From Roseiarcus sp050010035 (lineage in GTDB: Bacteria > Pseudomonadota > Alphaproteobacteria > Rhizobiales > Beijerinckiaceae), in contig JBEKLU010000008.1 of assembly GCA_050010035.1 (NCBI GenBank), positions 1 to 64,000 of the forward strand: a stretch of 64,000 bases of DNA, written 5' to 3'. The translations under genes were made by a program, and so were the position numbers. Position 1 is the stretch's first letter, and each line of letters opens with the position of its first letter. Below, one piece after another: positions 41,235-52,806 of this stretch. Under the pieces are notes generated by a model. It had not been told where the DNA came from, made no database searches, and saw only the letters and a program-made list of their open reading frames with translations.

Positions 41235-42149
41235 CTATTTCTCCAGCAGCACGCGCCGGCATTCGGGCGGCAATTGCGCCAGCGTGATCGGCGCCTTGGG
41301 CTTGGCGTTGGGGTCGAAGCGCGGATGCAATGCTTCGTCGGTGAACCACCAATCGAGCGACTTGTCGCACCCGTCGCCGGGCGGAACCGGGTCCTGCGGC
41401 TGGCACGCAGTGTCGCCGGCCGGGCAGACGATGCGAATGTGGAAGTGATAATTGTGCCCCCAGTAGGGACGCACCTTGTGCATCCACGTTTCGCCCTTGG
41501 CGGTTTCGCACAGGGCCTTCTTGATCGCGGCGTTGACGAAGATTCTCTCGACCTCCGGCTCCTCCGCCGCCGCCTTGATGACGCCCGCCTGCCGCGCGCT
41601 CCAATGCTCGGGATCGACGGCGAGTCCGTCCGGCCTGACCATGTCGAGCGCCGACATCTCCTCGCGTTCGGCGCGGCTGAGCGTGTGGTCCGGCATCGGC
41701 GTCAGCCACACGTCGGCGTCCAGGCCGATCTCGTGCGAGGCGTGGCCGGTCAGCATCGGCCCACCGCGCGGCTGCGAAATGTCGCCCACCAGAATGCCCG
41801 GCCAGACGCCCTCGCGCGCCGCCTTGCGCGAAAAGCGCTCGAGGAAGGCGATCATCGCGGGATGGCCCCAAATGCGGTTGCGCGACAGGCGCATCACCTG
41901 CCAGGTTTCGCCGTCGACGGGCAGCGCCTTGGCGCCGGCCAGGCAGCCGCGCGCGTAAAAGCCGATCGACCGCGTCTGCGCCTCGGTGGGCGTCATGGCG
42001 CGCCCGAAGATTTCCTTGGCGGGCAATTTCGGATCGGCGGGGTTGGCGATCGGCGGCAGAGGCGCGGGATCGAGGGAGCCCTTGTCCTGCGCGAACGCGC
42101 CCGCGCCGGCGCCGACGAGGCAGGCCAAAGCGAGAAAGGTCCGTCGCAT
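41235..42149 (-). CDS. mepA: penicillin-insensitive murein endopeptidase
   Basis: A 304-residue LAS-type zinc peptidase that cuts peptidoglycan cross-links, exported by a signal peptide (residues 1-20, MRRTFLALACLVGAGAGAFA). GHASHEIGLDADVWL supplies the His and Asp ligands and NYHFHIRIVCP the last His. Several cysteines in the C-terminal third would form disulfides. It is convergent with the UPF0114 gene, seven bases apart. Confidence 0.94.
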   Translation of the reverse strand: MRRTFLALACLVGAGAGAFAQDKGSLDPAPLPPIANPADPKLPAKEIFGRAMTPTEAQTRSIGFYARGCLAGAKALPVDGETWQVMRLSRNRIWGHPAMIAFLERFSRKAAREGVWPGILVGDISQPRGGPMLTGHASHEIGLDADVWLTPMPDHTLSRAEREEMSALDMVRPDGLAVDPEHWSARQAGVIKAAAEEPEVERIFVNAAIKKALCETAKGETWMHKVRPYWGHNYHFHIRIVCPAGDTACQPQDPVPPGDGCDKSLDWWFTDEALHPRFDPNAKPKAPITLAQLPPECRRVLLEK

Positions 42150-42239
42150 CCTTCGCCTCCGCCGGCTCTCGGGCGCGATTCGCCAAGCGGCGACCCCGGC
42201 GATTCGCCGTCGGCATGTCGCCCCGGCGCGAAGGATGCG

Positions 42240-43031
42240 TCAATCCCCTTCGAGCGCCCGGGCGCGGCGCGCGGCGACGATGAAGAGCCGCGGGAACGGC
42301 AGAAGCACGCCGCCGCCGGCGCGCGGCGGATAGGCGCCGGCGATCGCGTCGCGATAGCGCGCGAGGAAGGCCGCGCGCTCTTGCGCGCCCAGCGGCGCGA
42401 CAAAGGGGCGCAATCCCGCGCTCTCGACCCAGGCGACGATGGCGTCGGGGCCTTCCAGGCGATGGACGTAGACGGTGCGCCAGATGTCGATCTCGCCGCA
42501 AAGCGGCGAAAGCGCCGCGTCATAGTCGGCGAAAGCGCCGATCGCCTCGCGCGCGCGCCCGGCCTGCGCCAGCTTGTCTCGGAAGCGCGGTTCGGCGGCG
42601 ATCTCGCGCATCAGGACGTGCGTCGGCTCGTTTTCGTTATCGGGCATCTGCACGGCCAGGCAGCCGAGCGGCGCGAGCTCGCGCGCAAGGCGTGCCATGA
42701 CCGCGATGTGATCGGGAACCCAGTGCAGAACGGCGTTGGCAAAAATGAGATCGGCCGGCCCGCCGCGCCAATCCGCAAGATCGCCCTGGGTGAAGGTTAG
42801 CCGGGGCAGGCGCGCGCGGGCCGACGCGAGCATGTCGGGCGAGGCGTCGAGGCCGACGATCTCGCCTTCGGGGCAGCGCTCGGCGAGCAATTGCGTGGAA
42901 TTGCCGGGCCCGCAACCGAGATCGACGATCCGCCGCCGCGCGCCGCTCGGCACGCGCGCCAGAAGGTCCGCCGCGGCGCGGCTCCGCTCGGCTTCGAAGC
43001 GTCGATACGCCCTGGCGTTCCAATCGTCCAT
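42240..43031 (-). CDS. tam: trans-aconitate 2-methyltransferase
   Basis: A 263-residue SAM-dependent methyltransferase. VDLGCGPGNSTQLLAERCP is motif I; ANAVLHWVPDHIAVMARLA and the family-specific start MDDWNARAYRRFEAERSRAA identify Tam, which methylates trans-aconitate. The ATG at 43031 is preferred over one seven codons upstream because family members begin at this point. The gene is monocistronic on the - strand. Confidence 0.88.
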   Translation of the reverse strand: MDDWNARAYRRFEAERSRAAADLLARVPSGARRRIVDLGCGPGNSTQLLAERCPEGEIVGLDASPDMLASARARLPRLTFTQGDLADWRGGPADLIFANAVLHWVPDHIAVMARLARELAPLGCLAVQMPDNENEPTHVLMREIAAEPRFRDKLAQAGRAREAIGAFADYDAALSPLCGEIDIWRTVYVHRLEGPDAIVAWVESAGLRPFVAPLGAQERAAFLARYRDAIAGAYPPRAGGGVLLPFPRLFIVAARRARALEGD

Positions 43032-43643
43032 ATTGATGTTATAATGCAACATAACGAGAGAATTTTCGAGCGGCGCGCTCGCGACAAAATTGCAACATAT
43101 TTACGACCACTGCCGTCGGAATCGGACGATCAAGAAAATGCCATAGTTTACAAAGCGTTAATGGCAAAGCGCGCCGCCGGCCCGATTCGATGGCGCGCAA
43201 TATGGCGGAATTGTTCCAAATTCTTGACGTGAGTTCGCCGCCGGCGCGCGGCCGGTAAAATGGTCTTCGCGGCGAACTTCGCCTGCTTTTCAATTGTTTG
43301 TCCGCGGCGGCGGACGAGACGTCGAACGACGCCGCGCCGCGCGCCGCGGGACATCCGGCGGCCCGCCACAAGGCGGTTGCCCTGTCCGCGTCGCCGTGCG
43401 ATATTGTCATCGGGCAAGCAAAAAGCGATGCAGGGCGGCGCTTCGGAATTGGTGCATTGTAATTGCGATGCTAGATAAGCGTATACTACAGGAAGGTGCC
43501 GATTTTATAGGATTATATATTCACTGTTGTTGAATTGCGACAGTTCGTTGACGTAGGGCGTCAGGCGGCTTTCTTACGAATTCTAACAGTTTCACGAAGG
43601 TTTCGGTATTGCGACCACAGTGCGGGCTGTGGAGGGAGAGGCC
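43032..43643. other. long spacer upstream of the rhodanese-dnaA genes
   Basis: About 610 bases hold no gene I can support. The flanks of the spacer (43032-43230 and 43440-43620) are AT-richer than the window. GTTCGCCGC and GCGGCGAAC form an inverted repeat around 43230-43280. The run from 43490 to 43530 is the most AT-rich and may carry the promoter. No perfect DnaA box (TTATCCACA) was seen, so an origin is not claimed. Confidence 0.55.
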
Positions 43644-44090
43644 ATGTCATTTCAACAACCTGCGGGGTACGCGGGGAATTTGTCCGTCGCGGATGCATAC
43701 GCCATTCTGACTGCGGACGAAAAATCCGTGCTTGTCGACGTTCGCACGCAACCGGAATGGACCTATGTCGGCGTCCCTGATCTTGGGCGCCTGGGCAAGA
43801 CGCCCATTTTCCAGGAGTGGCAAATCTATCCGTCGATGCAAGTCGCCGCCGATTTCACGCCGCGTCTGGTCGCCGCGCTGAAGGCGCGCGGCGCCGATGT
43901 TTCGACGCCCGTGCTCTTCATTTGCCGTTCCGGCGTGCGCTCGCGCTCGGCGGCGATCGCCCTGACCGAGGCCGGATGGTCGCGTTGCTACAATATCGCG
44001 GAGGGCTTCGAAGGGGAGTTGGACGGGACGCGCAGGCGGGGCGCGCTCGGCGGCTGGCGGGTGCGAGGCCTGCCTTGGACCCAGTCCTGA
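43644..44090 (+). CDS. rhodanese-like sulfurtransferase domain protein
   Basis: A 148-residue single rhodanese domain. DVRTQPEWTYVGVPDLG and the active-site loop FICRSGVRSRSAA (Cys in CRSGVRS) are intact. Such proteins pass sulfane sulfur to thiols. The ATG at 43644 has GGAGGG upstream. It lies 64 bases before dnaA, with a hairpin between them. Confidence 0.92.
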   Translation: MSFQQPAGYAGNLSVADAYAILTADEKSVLVDVRTQPEWTYVGVPDLGRLGKTPIFQEWQIYPSMQVAADFTPRLVAALKARGADVSTPVLFICRSGVRSRSAAIALTEAGWSRCYNIAEGFEGELDGTRRRGALGGWRVRGLPWTQS

Positions 44091-44111
44091 TCGGTTTCTT
44101 GAGGAACCGAT
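44090..44111 (+). terminator. hairpin between the rhodanese gene and dnaA
   Basis: ATCGGTTTC (44090-44098) and GGAACCGAT (44103-44111) pair with one mismatch around TTGA. It may end the rhodanese transcript or act in the dnaA leader; no long T-run follows. Confidence 0.4.
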
Positions 44112-44154
44112 ATTCGCCCCTTTCTCCCACTCGTCCTTTTTCCAAGAGACTCCG

Positions 44155-45666
44155 ATGAACCCTAGCGCCGATCTGGCTACGGCTGCGGCCGACTTGCGAG
44201 TCATTCCCACGATGCGCAACCTCGAAGACAGCTGGCGACGCTGCTGCACGCGTCTGCGCGCGGAACTGGGCGAAGATGTCTTCACCAGCTGGTTCGGGCG
44301 GCTGGCGCTCGATACGGTCGAAGGCGGTCGCGCGCATTTCTTCGTGCCGACGCGATTCCTGAAGAGCTGGATCGAGTCGCATTATCACGAGCGCATCCTC
44401 ACGGCGTTGGAGGCCGAGATCGGCGCCGTCGCCTCGATCAGCATCTCCGTGCGCTCTTCGACCAGCGCGCCGGCGCCGCAGAGCGGCCCGACGGCGGCTC
44501 CCTCCAACAATCCGAAGGCGATCGAGGGTCCGCGGGTCGGCGCGATCCGCGCATCGATGCACGCGTCCGCCGCGTCGCGATCCGGATCGAGAACCGACAA
44601 CGGCGGGCGCGAGGAGACCGTGGCGGGATCGCCGCTCGACCGCCGGCTTTCGTTCGCGTCCTTTCTCGTGGGGCGGTCCAATCAATTGGCCTTTTCGGCC
44701 GCTCAGCGCGTCGCGGGGAATCGTGGCGGCGAGCCGCCCGCCTTCAGCCCGCTTTACGTCCATTCGGCGGTCGGGCTCGGCAAGACGCACTTGTTGCAGG
44801 CCACCGCGCACGCGGCGGCCGCGCAGGGACGCAGCGTCGTCTACCTGACGGCCGAAAGATTCATGTACGGTTTTGTCGCGGCGTTGCAGTCGCAAACGGC
44901 GATCGCCTTCAAGGAGGCGCTGCGTTCCGTCGAACTTCTGATCTTCGACGACGCCCAGTTTCTGCAGGGCAAGGCGATCCAGGCCGAATTCGGCCACGCG
45001 CTCAACGCTCTTCTCGATTCCGGGCGCCAGGTCGTGGTCGCCGCGGACCGCCCGCCCGGAGATCTCGAATCGCTCGAGGAGCGGGTGCGTTCGCGTTTGG
45101 CCGGGGGGCTGTGCGTCGAGATGAGCGCGCTGGACGAACCGTTGCGCGTGAAGATCCTCGAGGCGCGGATCGCCGCGGCGCGCGCGCAGAACCCGCATTT
45201 CGAGATTTCGCCCGCCGTTCTCGCCTTCGTCGCGCACTCGATCACGTCGAACGGGCGCGATCTCGAAGGCGCGGTCAATCGCTTGCTCGCCCACTCGATC
45301 GAGGGCGCGCCGCCGCTCACCGTGGAAGGGGCGGAAATCGCGATCCGCGACCTCATCCGCGCCAAGGAGCCCAAGCGCGTGAAGATCGAGGAGATTCAGA
45401 AGCTGGTCGCGAGCCACTACAGCGTGACGCGGGCCGACATTCTTTCCTCGCGGCGCACCGCCACCGTGGTCAAGCCGAGACAGGTCGCGATGTATCTCGC
45501 CAAGGCGCTCACCTTGCGCTCGCTGCCCGAGATCGGGCGCCGCTTCGGCGGACGCGATCACACGACCGTGCTGCACGCCGTGCGCAAGATCGAGGGCCTC
45601 ACCTCTTCCGACTCCGCGCTGCGCGAAGAGCTGGAACTGCTCAAACGCATGTTGCAGGAATATTGA
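44155..45666 (+). CDS. dnaA: chromosomal replication initiator protein DnaA
   Basis: A 503-residue AAA+ initiator. Domain I (residues 20-85, LEDSWRRCCTRLRAELGEDV to FLKSWIESHYHE), a low-complexity domain II, the ATPase domain with P-loop SAVGLGKTHLLQA and Walker B LLIFDDAQFL, and domain IV with the DnaA-box reading motif GGRDHTTVLHAVRKIE. The first P-loop glycine is Ser here. Length is usual for alphaproteobacteria. It is probably autoregulated, but no DnaA box was found by eye upstream. Confidence 0.96.
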   Translation: MNPSADLATAAADLRVIPTMRNLEDSWRRCCTRLRAELGEDVFTSWFGRLALDTVEGGRAHFFVPTRFLKSWIESHYHERILTALEAEIGAVASISISVRSSTSAPAPQSGPTAAPSNNPKAIEGPRVGAIRASMHASAASRSGSRTDNGGREETVAGSPLDRRLSFASFLVGRSNQLAFSAAQRVAGNRGGEPPAFSPLYVHSAVGLGKTHLLQATAHAAAAQGRSVVYLTAERFMYGFVAALQSQTAIAFKEALRSVELLIFDDAQFLQGKAIQAEFGHALNALLDSGRQVVVAADRPPGDLESLEERVRSRLAGGLCVEMSALDEPLRVKILEARIAAARAQNPHFEISPAVLAFVAHSITSNGRDLEGAVNRLLAHSIEGAPPLTVEGAEIAIRDLIRAKEPKRVKIEEIQKLVASHYSVTRADILSSRRTATVVKPRQVAMYLAKALTLRSLPEIGRRFGGRDHTTVLHAVRKIEGLTSSDSALREELELLKRMLQEY

Positions 45667-45800
45667 GTGGCGTGCACATATCCGGCAAAGCCTGCGGCCA
45701 ACCGCCCCGCCGGCGTCAAGGTGCGCGCATGCCGTAGCCCTTGTGGGGGAGGGGACGGCGGGCGCCCTTCAATTTTGCCGGCGCGGACGCGGAGCGGGCG

Positions 45801-46145
45801 ATGGCGCTGATCTTCAAGATCGTCGGCCTCGAGGAGTGGCGCGCGGCCGAGGCGGCCGGCGTCTTCGCCGGCGCGGCGGTCGACCGCGCCGACGGCTACA
45901 TTCATTTCTCGACCGCCGCGCAGGCGCCCGAAACCGCCGCCAAATGGTTCGAAGGGCGCGACGACCTCATGCTGGCGGCGGTCGAGGCCGACGCGCTGGG
46001 ACCGGCGCTACGTTGGGAGCCGGCGCGCGGCGGGGCGCTGTTCCCGCATCTCTATGGACCGCTGGCGCTCGAGGCGGTCGTTTGGACGCGTCCCCTGCCG
46101 CTGGGCGAGGCGGGCCGTCATCTCTTCGGAAGTCTCGAGGCATGA
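45801..46145 (+). CDS. DUF952 family protein
   Basis: A 114-residue small cytosolic protein. IFKIVGLEEWRAAEAAGVFA, DGYIHFSTAAQAPETAAKWF and PHLYGPLALEAVVWTRPL are the family blocks. Function unknown; the fold is related to ADP-ribosyltransferase-like proteins in some annotations. The ATG of pyrD overlaps its stop codon (ATGA), the usual arrangement in the order. Confidence 0.9.
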   Translation: MALIFKIVGLEEWRAAEAAGVFAGAAVDRADGYIHFSTAAQAPETAAKWFEGRDDLMLAAVEADALGPALRWEPARGGALFPHLYGPLALEAVVWTRPLPLGEAGRHLFGSLEA

Positions 46146-47209
46146 TGCGCGCGCTCGGCGCGTTGGCGCGCCCCGTTCTGGCGCGTCTGCCGCCGGAGAC
46201 CGCGCATCGCGCCACGATCGCGGCGCTGAAGCTCGCGCCCCTCGCGCGGCCTCGCGCGCCCGATCCGCGCCTCGCGGTCAGCGCCTTCGGGCTGGAGTTT
46301 CCCAATCCCCTGGGCCTGGCCGCCGGGTTCGACAAGAACGCCGAGGTTCCGCGCGCGTTGCTCGCGTGGGGGTTCGGCTTCGTCGAGGTGGGAACGCTGA
46401 CGCCGCGCCCGCAATCGGGCAATCCCTCGCCGCGGCTGTTCCGCCTGCAGGCCGACCGCGCGCTGGTCAATCGCTTCGGCTTCAACAATCTCGGCTACGA
46501 GGCGGCGCGCGCACGTCTGGCGGCAAGGAGAATCGACGGCGTGGTCGGCGTCAACCTCGGCCCCAACAAGGACGCCGCCGATCGGCTCGCCGACTACGCG
46601 CTCGGGGTGAAGACGTTCGCGCCGCTCGCCAGCTATTTCGCCATCAACGTCTCCTCGCCGAACACGCCGTCTTTACGCGATCTGCAACGGCGCGACGCGC
46701 TCGACGAACTGGTGGCGCGGGTGATGGACGCGCGCGAGGAGGCCGCGCCGCGCCGGCCGGTGCTGATCAAGATCGCGCCCGATCTCGACCTGCGCGCGCT
46801 CGACGACGTGGTCGCGGTGTGCGCAGCGCGCGGCGTCGACGGCATGATCGTCTCCAACACGACGATCGCGCGGCCGCCGTCCTTACGCGACGCTCGTGCG
46901 CGCGAGGCCGGCGGCCTGTCGGGCCGGCCGCTGTTCGAGCCGTCGACGCGAATGCTGGCCCGGACGTTTCTGCGCTGCGGGGGCGCGTTCGCGCTGATCG
47001 GCTGCGGCGGCGTCGACGACGCCGAATCGGCGCTGGCCAAGATCGAGGCGGGCGCGAGCTTGGTGCAGCTCTACACCGGGCTCGTCTATCGCGGACCGGG
47101 CCTGATCGACGAGATTCTCGACGGGCTGTCGCGCACGGTCGCGGCGCGCGGCGATCTGGCGGCGCTGGTGGGGATTCGGGCGCGCGATTGGGCCGCCTCG
47201 ACGGGCTGA
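46142..47209 (+). CDS. pyrD: dihydroorotate dehydrogenase (quinone), class 2
   Basis: A 355-residue FMN enzyme of pyrimidine synthesis at the inner membrane, passing electrons to quinone. The N-terminal helix pair is membrane-associating; FPNPLGLAAGFDKNAEVPRA, GFNNLGYEAA, INVSSPNTPSLRDLQ (active-site Ser) and GVDDAESALAKIEAGASLVQ are family blocks. The N-terminal extension marks class 2. It is translationally coupled to the DUF952 gene. Confidence 0.95.
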   Translation: MMRALGALARPVLARLPPETAHRATIAALKLAPLARPRAPDPRLAVSAFGLEFPNPLGLAAGFDKNAEVPRALLAWGFGFVEVGTLTPRPQSGNPSPRLFRLQADRALVNRFGFNNLGYEAARARLAARRIDGVVGVNLGPNKDAADRLADYALGVKTFAPLASYFAINVSSPNTPSLRDLQRRDALDELVARVMDAREEAAPRRPVLIKIAPDLDLRALDDVVAVCAARGVDGMIVSNTTIARPPSLRDARAREAGGLSGRPLFEPSTRMLARTFLRCGGAFALIGCGGVDDAESALAKIEAGASLVQLYTGLVYRGPGLIDEILDGLSRTVAARGDLAALVGIRARDWAASTG

Positions 47210-47213
47210 GCCT

Positions 47214-47489
47214 TCAGCGCGCCCGGCGCGAATCCAGCAGCCGCAGCACCAGCCAGACCGGCAGCACGACGAGCGCGCCGGTCGCCAGGATGCGGCCGAT
47301 CTGGCGAACGTCGGTCAGGCCGAATTCGACCAGGCGATGGGCCAGGCGCACGAAGCTGTCGAGGATGTCGGCGGGCTCGAAGCCGAACGTGACCAGGACC
47401 ATGCCGACGACGAAGGAAACGACGATCAGGCGCAGCGCCACCGAGGCCGGCGAGCCGCCGAGAAAATTGGTCAGCGTCGGACTGCTCAT
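47214..47489 (-). CDS. small membrane protein (DUF6460-like)
   Basis: A 91-residue protein with two hydrophobic segments (about residues 17-38 and 62-85) separated by FEPADILDSFVRLAHRLVEF. It resembles a short Hyphomicrobiales membrane protein family of unknown role. The ATG at 47489 follows AAGG; a longer frame starting at 47615 adds 42 basic residues. It is convergent with pyrD. Confidence 0.75.
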   Translation of the reverse strand: MSSPTLTNFLGGSPASVALRLIVVSFVVGMVLVTFGFEPADILDSFVRLAHRLVEFGLTDVRQIGRILATGALVVLPVWLVLRLLDSRRAR

Positions 47490-47621
47490 GCGAAGGCCTT
47501 TTCTCGGAGCGAACGGAATCGGATCGGGACGAGGCGTCTTCTCGCCGGGTTTCTTGACCAGTTTGAGGCCGCGCCGCCGCGAATTCAAGCGCGGCTTCAC
47601 CCCGGCGCCGTACATGAAAGG

Positions 47622-48020
47622 CTAGGCCAGCAGCTTCGCGTTCATCCCTTGCGCGAGCGCCAACTTCACCGCTGACTTGTCGAAGGAAACGAACGTATCT
47701 GCGCCGAGATCGGCGCCTTCGAAGGCGATGACGCCGTCGGCAAAATCGCCGCCCGCCTCCAGATGCGCCAAACCCGCCTCCGCCGCCGGACGATTCACCA
47801 CGACGTTGGCCGCGTCGATCAGCCGTCGGAAGGCTTCGGCGATTTCTCCGGCCGGTATCTTGTAGCCGCGCGACAGCACCCAGGCGAGTTCGCATAGCGT
47901 CGGCGACGTTAGCGCCACCATTTCCGCGCGCTCCAACGCATCCCTGGCGATGCGGCCTTGCCGCGGGTTGTCGTCCGTCATGGCGCGAACCAGGACGTTC
48001 GTGTCCGCCGTGATCCTCAC
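47622..48020 (-). CDS. PIN-domain toxin (VapC-type)
   Basis: A 132-residue ribonuclease toxin. ADTNVLVRAMTDDNPRQGRI holds the first active-site Asp, CELAWVLSRGYKI the Glu, and FADGVIAFEGADLGADTFVS followed by FD the later acidic residues, so the metal site is complete. The GTG at 48020 overlaps the antitoxin TGA (GTGA). The ATG-less start is supported by this coupling. VapC toxins cut tRNA or rRNA. Confidence 0.88.
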   Translation of the reverse strand: MRITADTNVLVRAMTDDNPRQGRIARDALERAEMVALTSPTLCELAWVLSRGYKIPAGEIAEAFRRLIDAANVVVNRPAAEAGLAHLEAGGDFADGVIAFEGADLGADTFVSFDKSAVKLALAQGMNAKLLA

Positions 48021-48268
48021 CGTTTTCCAGCCCAGCCTTCGGCCGTCAGTTCGTTGATCTCCTCGATCGAAAGGGACGGGGCGCCCTTCCGCTTGAAGAC
48101 ATTGAAGACGTCGGAAATCCGTCCCTTCGGGCGCACGGCTTGGGCTTCGACGCGGCCGCCCGGGAGCAACTCGACGCTGATTTTCTCGCCGGGGCGAACG
48201 CCGAGATGCCTGAGGACATCCTGGCGGAAGGTGACTTGTCCTTTGGCGGTGATTTTGAGTGTGGGCAT
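48017..48268 (-). CDS. AbrB/MazE-type antitoxin (VapB)
   Basis: An 83-residue protein. Residues 1-50 form a swapped-hairpin AbrB DNA-binding domain (LKITAKGQVTFRQDVLRHLG, VRPGEKISVELLPGGRV); the tail with INELTAEGWAGKR should wrap the toxin. It precedes and overlaps the PIN toxin gene, the standard vapBC order, and should repress their shared promoter. Third toxin-antitoxin module of the window. Confidence 0.88.
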   Translation of the reverse strand: MPTLKITAKGQVTFRQDVLRHLGVRPGEKISVELLPGGRVEAQAVRPKGRISDVFNVFKRKGAPSLSIEEINELTAEGWAGKR

Positions 48269-48468
48269 CGCGCGGCCTCGTGTTCCCGATCGTCAATGTA
48301 AGGCGAGATTACCTTACGATCAACCTAAGGATCTCCGTGAGGATAGAGCCGGCTCAGGAAAACTGGACAGAGGGATAAGTGGATCACCCGCTCGCCCGGG
48401 ATGACTTGCCCATGCCGTATTGGTAGAAATGCGGCGCGAACGGCATTCCGATCGGGGTTCGGGGCGCA

Positions 48469-49098
48469 ATGAGCGAACTCATTCGCGATTATCTCGACGA
48501 GCTGCTGAACTCTCTGGGAGGCGCGTCGCCGCCGATCGATCCCAGCGTCTTGAAATCGCTTTACGGCCGCAGGGACTATGCGGCCATGCTGGGCTGGATC
48601 AAGAACTCGATGCGGCTCGATCTTCGCGTAGGGCTGAGGATCGTCGACGCGCCCGAGCCCTCGCCTCCGATGTGGATCGAAACCCCGCAGCCGATGCCGG
48701 CGTACGGCGCCGCCGGGTTTCGCAACGCGCGCGTCATCGTCAACGCTCGCCGCGACGCGCTCGAAGCCAAGTCGTTCGTGTGGGTCGTCGCGGGATTCTC
48801 GCACGAACTCTCGCACGTCGTATTGTTCGCCATTGGGCATCGATTGCAGCGCGACGAGAAGGCCGTCGATCTGACCGCGATGATCCTCGGCTACCCATCC
48901 TTCGTCGGCGCCGCGGAAATCGCCAGGTCGCAGGGACTCGTCTGGTCGATATTGCTGGCGATCGCCTTGCTGCCGGCCGGCGTCCTGTTCTGGCGCGGCC
49001 CGCCGAGGAAGACCTGGCGCCTCGGCTATCTCACGCGCGCCGAGGCGGCCGCCGCGCGCGACTATCTCGCGCAAGGCCGGCGCCCGTGGTCGCGGTGA
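48469..49098 (+). CDS. HExxH-motif membrane protein, putative metalloprotease
   Basis: A 209-residue protein. VVAGFSHELSHVVLFAIGHR (about residues 108-127) contains HELSH, a zinc-protease HExxH motif, with DEKAVDLTAMILGYPSF downstream in the place of a third ligand helix. One strong hydrophobic segment (about 155-175, LVWSILLAIALLPAGVLFW) sits near the C-terminus. The exact family is not recognised. The gene stands between a VapBC pair and clpB with no operon partner. Confidence 0.65.
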   Translation: MSELIRDYLDELLNSLGGASPPIDPSVLKSLYGRRDYAAMLGWIKNSMRLDLRVGLRIVDAPEPSPPMWIETPQPMPAYGAAGFRNARVIVNARRDALEAKSFVWVVAGFSHELSHVVLFAIGHRLQRDEKAVDLTAMILGYPSFVGAAEIARSQGLVWSILLAIALLPAGVLFWRGPPRKTWRLGYLTRAEAAAARDYLAQGRRPWSR

Positions 49099-49159
49099 AG
49101 GCGAACGAAACTAGCTCTAAGGCCTGCGCGCATCTCGGCGACAGCGCGGCTATTCGCCC

Positions 49160-49292
49160 CGCCCCCGACCTCTCCCCGCGCGCGGGGAGAGGGGAAGAAA
49201 GGCCCCGCGAACTCCTCTCCCCGCAAAGGGCGTTCGGAAGAACGGCCGTTCTGCGAACGGGCTATGCGGGGAGAGGCAGGGTGAGGGGCCCG
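49160..49292. repeat. dispersed intergenic palindromic repeat, copy 4, nested
   Basis: CCTCTCCCCGCG/CGCGGGGAGAGG is a perfect 24-base palindrome at 49169-49192. A second CCTCTCCCCGCA (49214-49225) pairs perfectly with TGCGGGGAGAGG (49265-49276). Inside lie CGTTCG/CGAACG and the 14-base palindrome AGAACGGCCGTTCT. It is followed by GGGTGAGGGG like the other copies. It lies in the gap before convergent clpB. Confidence 0.85.
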
Positions 49293-49342
49293 GGTGATTG
49301 ACCGCAAGCTTCGCCGAGAGTGTCACTCCCGCGCGGCCCGCC

Positions 49343-51997
<2,655 letters not shown>

Positions 51998-52200
51998 TTA
52001 TCATCTCCCCTCTAGCCCCGCCGAGCGCCCCGAAGCGACGCCGAACGGTCCGGACGATGTCGAATCGACCGCTTTCGCAGTCTTGCGGCCTATGTAGGGA
52101 GAGGCTGGCGCGAACGGAAGGGCGGCAACGACTTCCTCTCGCGTGCGGGCTATTTCAGCCGCAGACGACCGCGCGTTCGCGGGGGACGGCGACTTGGCGA

Positions 52201-52521
52201 TCACGCGGAGGGCGCGCGTCGCCTCGCCTTCGCAACGCGCCGCAGGGCGTCGTTGATGCGCCCCTGCCAGCCGTCTCCCGTCGCTTTGAAGGCGGCGAGC
52301 ACGTCTCTGTCGAGGCGGATGCTGACAAGCTGCTTGGTTGGGGTCTTTTGCTTGCCACGCCCTCGCTTGACGCTTTCGGCCAGTTCGGGGAACGCCTCGG
52401 CAAACGGCTTCGCCTCAGCCATTTCCTGGGCGGTAATTTCGGGGGAATCCGATACGTCGTCCAGGTCCGCCTGCGTGAAGCCGCGATCCAGGCCGGCGTC
52501 GGCTTTCGTCTTACGGGGCAT
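52201..52521 (-). CDS. BrnA-type antitoxin
   Basis: A 106-residue protein. The C-terminal TKQLVSIRLDRDVLAAFKAT, GDGWQGRINDALRRV is a ribbon-helix-helix domain of the BrnA family; the N-terminal acidic part (TQADLDDVSDSPEITAQEMA) contacts the toxin. It overlaps the upstream BrnT gene by 11 bases. BrnA represses the operon. Fourth toxin-antitoxin module of the window. Confidence 0.9.
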   Translation of the reverse strand: MPRKTKADAGLDRGFTQADLDDVSDSPEITAQEMAEAKPFAEAFPELAESVKRGRGKQKTPTKQLVSIRLDRDVLAAFKATGDGWQGRINDALRRVAKARRRAPSA

Positions 52522-52768
52522 GAGGCAAGCTCCTTTCTTTCTTGCTCGCGGGGCGCATCGAAATCACCGAAATGGCCTCTGCGCCTAACGGCGCGAAAAT
52601 AACCACGACCACCATCGCCTCTCGAAACCTACCGATAGCGGTGAAGCGGGGCGCACGCGCTCGGACGATGAGGGCCTTCGAAAAGAAATCCTCGTCCAAA
52701 TCCGCAAAGTCCAAGCCGTGCTTGAACATGTTGGCGAGACGCTTGGCGTTGTCCCAAGTGATGACCAT
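52511..52768 (-). CDS. BrnT-type ribonuclease toxin
   Basis: An 85-residue RelE-like RNase toxin. TWDNAKRLANMFKHGLDFAD, VVVVIFAPLGAEAISVISMR and the C-terminal PASKKER are the BrnT marks. The ATG at 52768 is preferred over a TTG six codons upstream. Order toxin then antitoxin, with overlap, is standard for brnTA. A palindrome precedes the operon. Confidence 0.9.
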   Translation of the reverse strand: MVITWDNAKRLANMFKHGLDFADLDEDFFSKALIVRARAPRFTAIGRFREAMVVVVIFAPLGAEAISVISMRPASKKERSLPHAP

Positions 52769-52806
52769 ATCTTCTCGTATCGACAAATAAACGGACCGTC
52801 AAATTC

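Noticed and set aside
43032..43643. Possible chromosomal origin upstream of dnaA
   Set aside because: The spacer is long and AT-richer, but no TTATCCACA-type DnaA box or repeat set could be seen, and alphaproteobacterial origins often lie away from dnaA. A skew plot and box search would be decisive.
52001..52204. 67-residue frame downstream of brnA, with its ATG overlapping the brnA stop
   Set aside because: The overlap looks like coupling, but the protein is low-complexity (Ser/Ala/Arg) with no pattern, and the stretch is the clpB upstream region on the same strand. I judge it chance.
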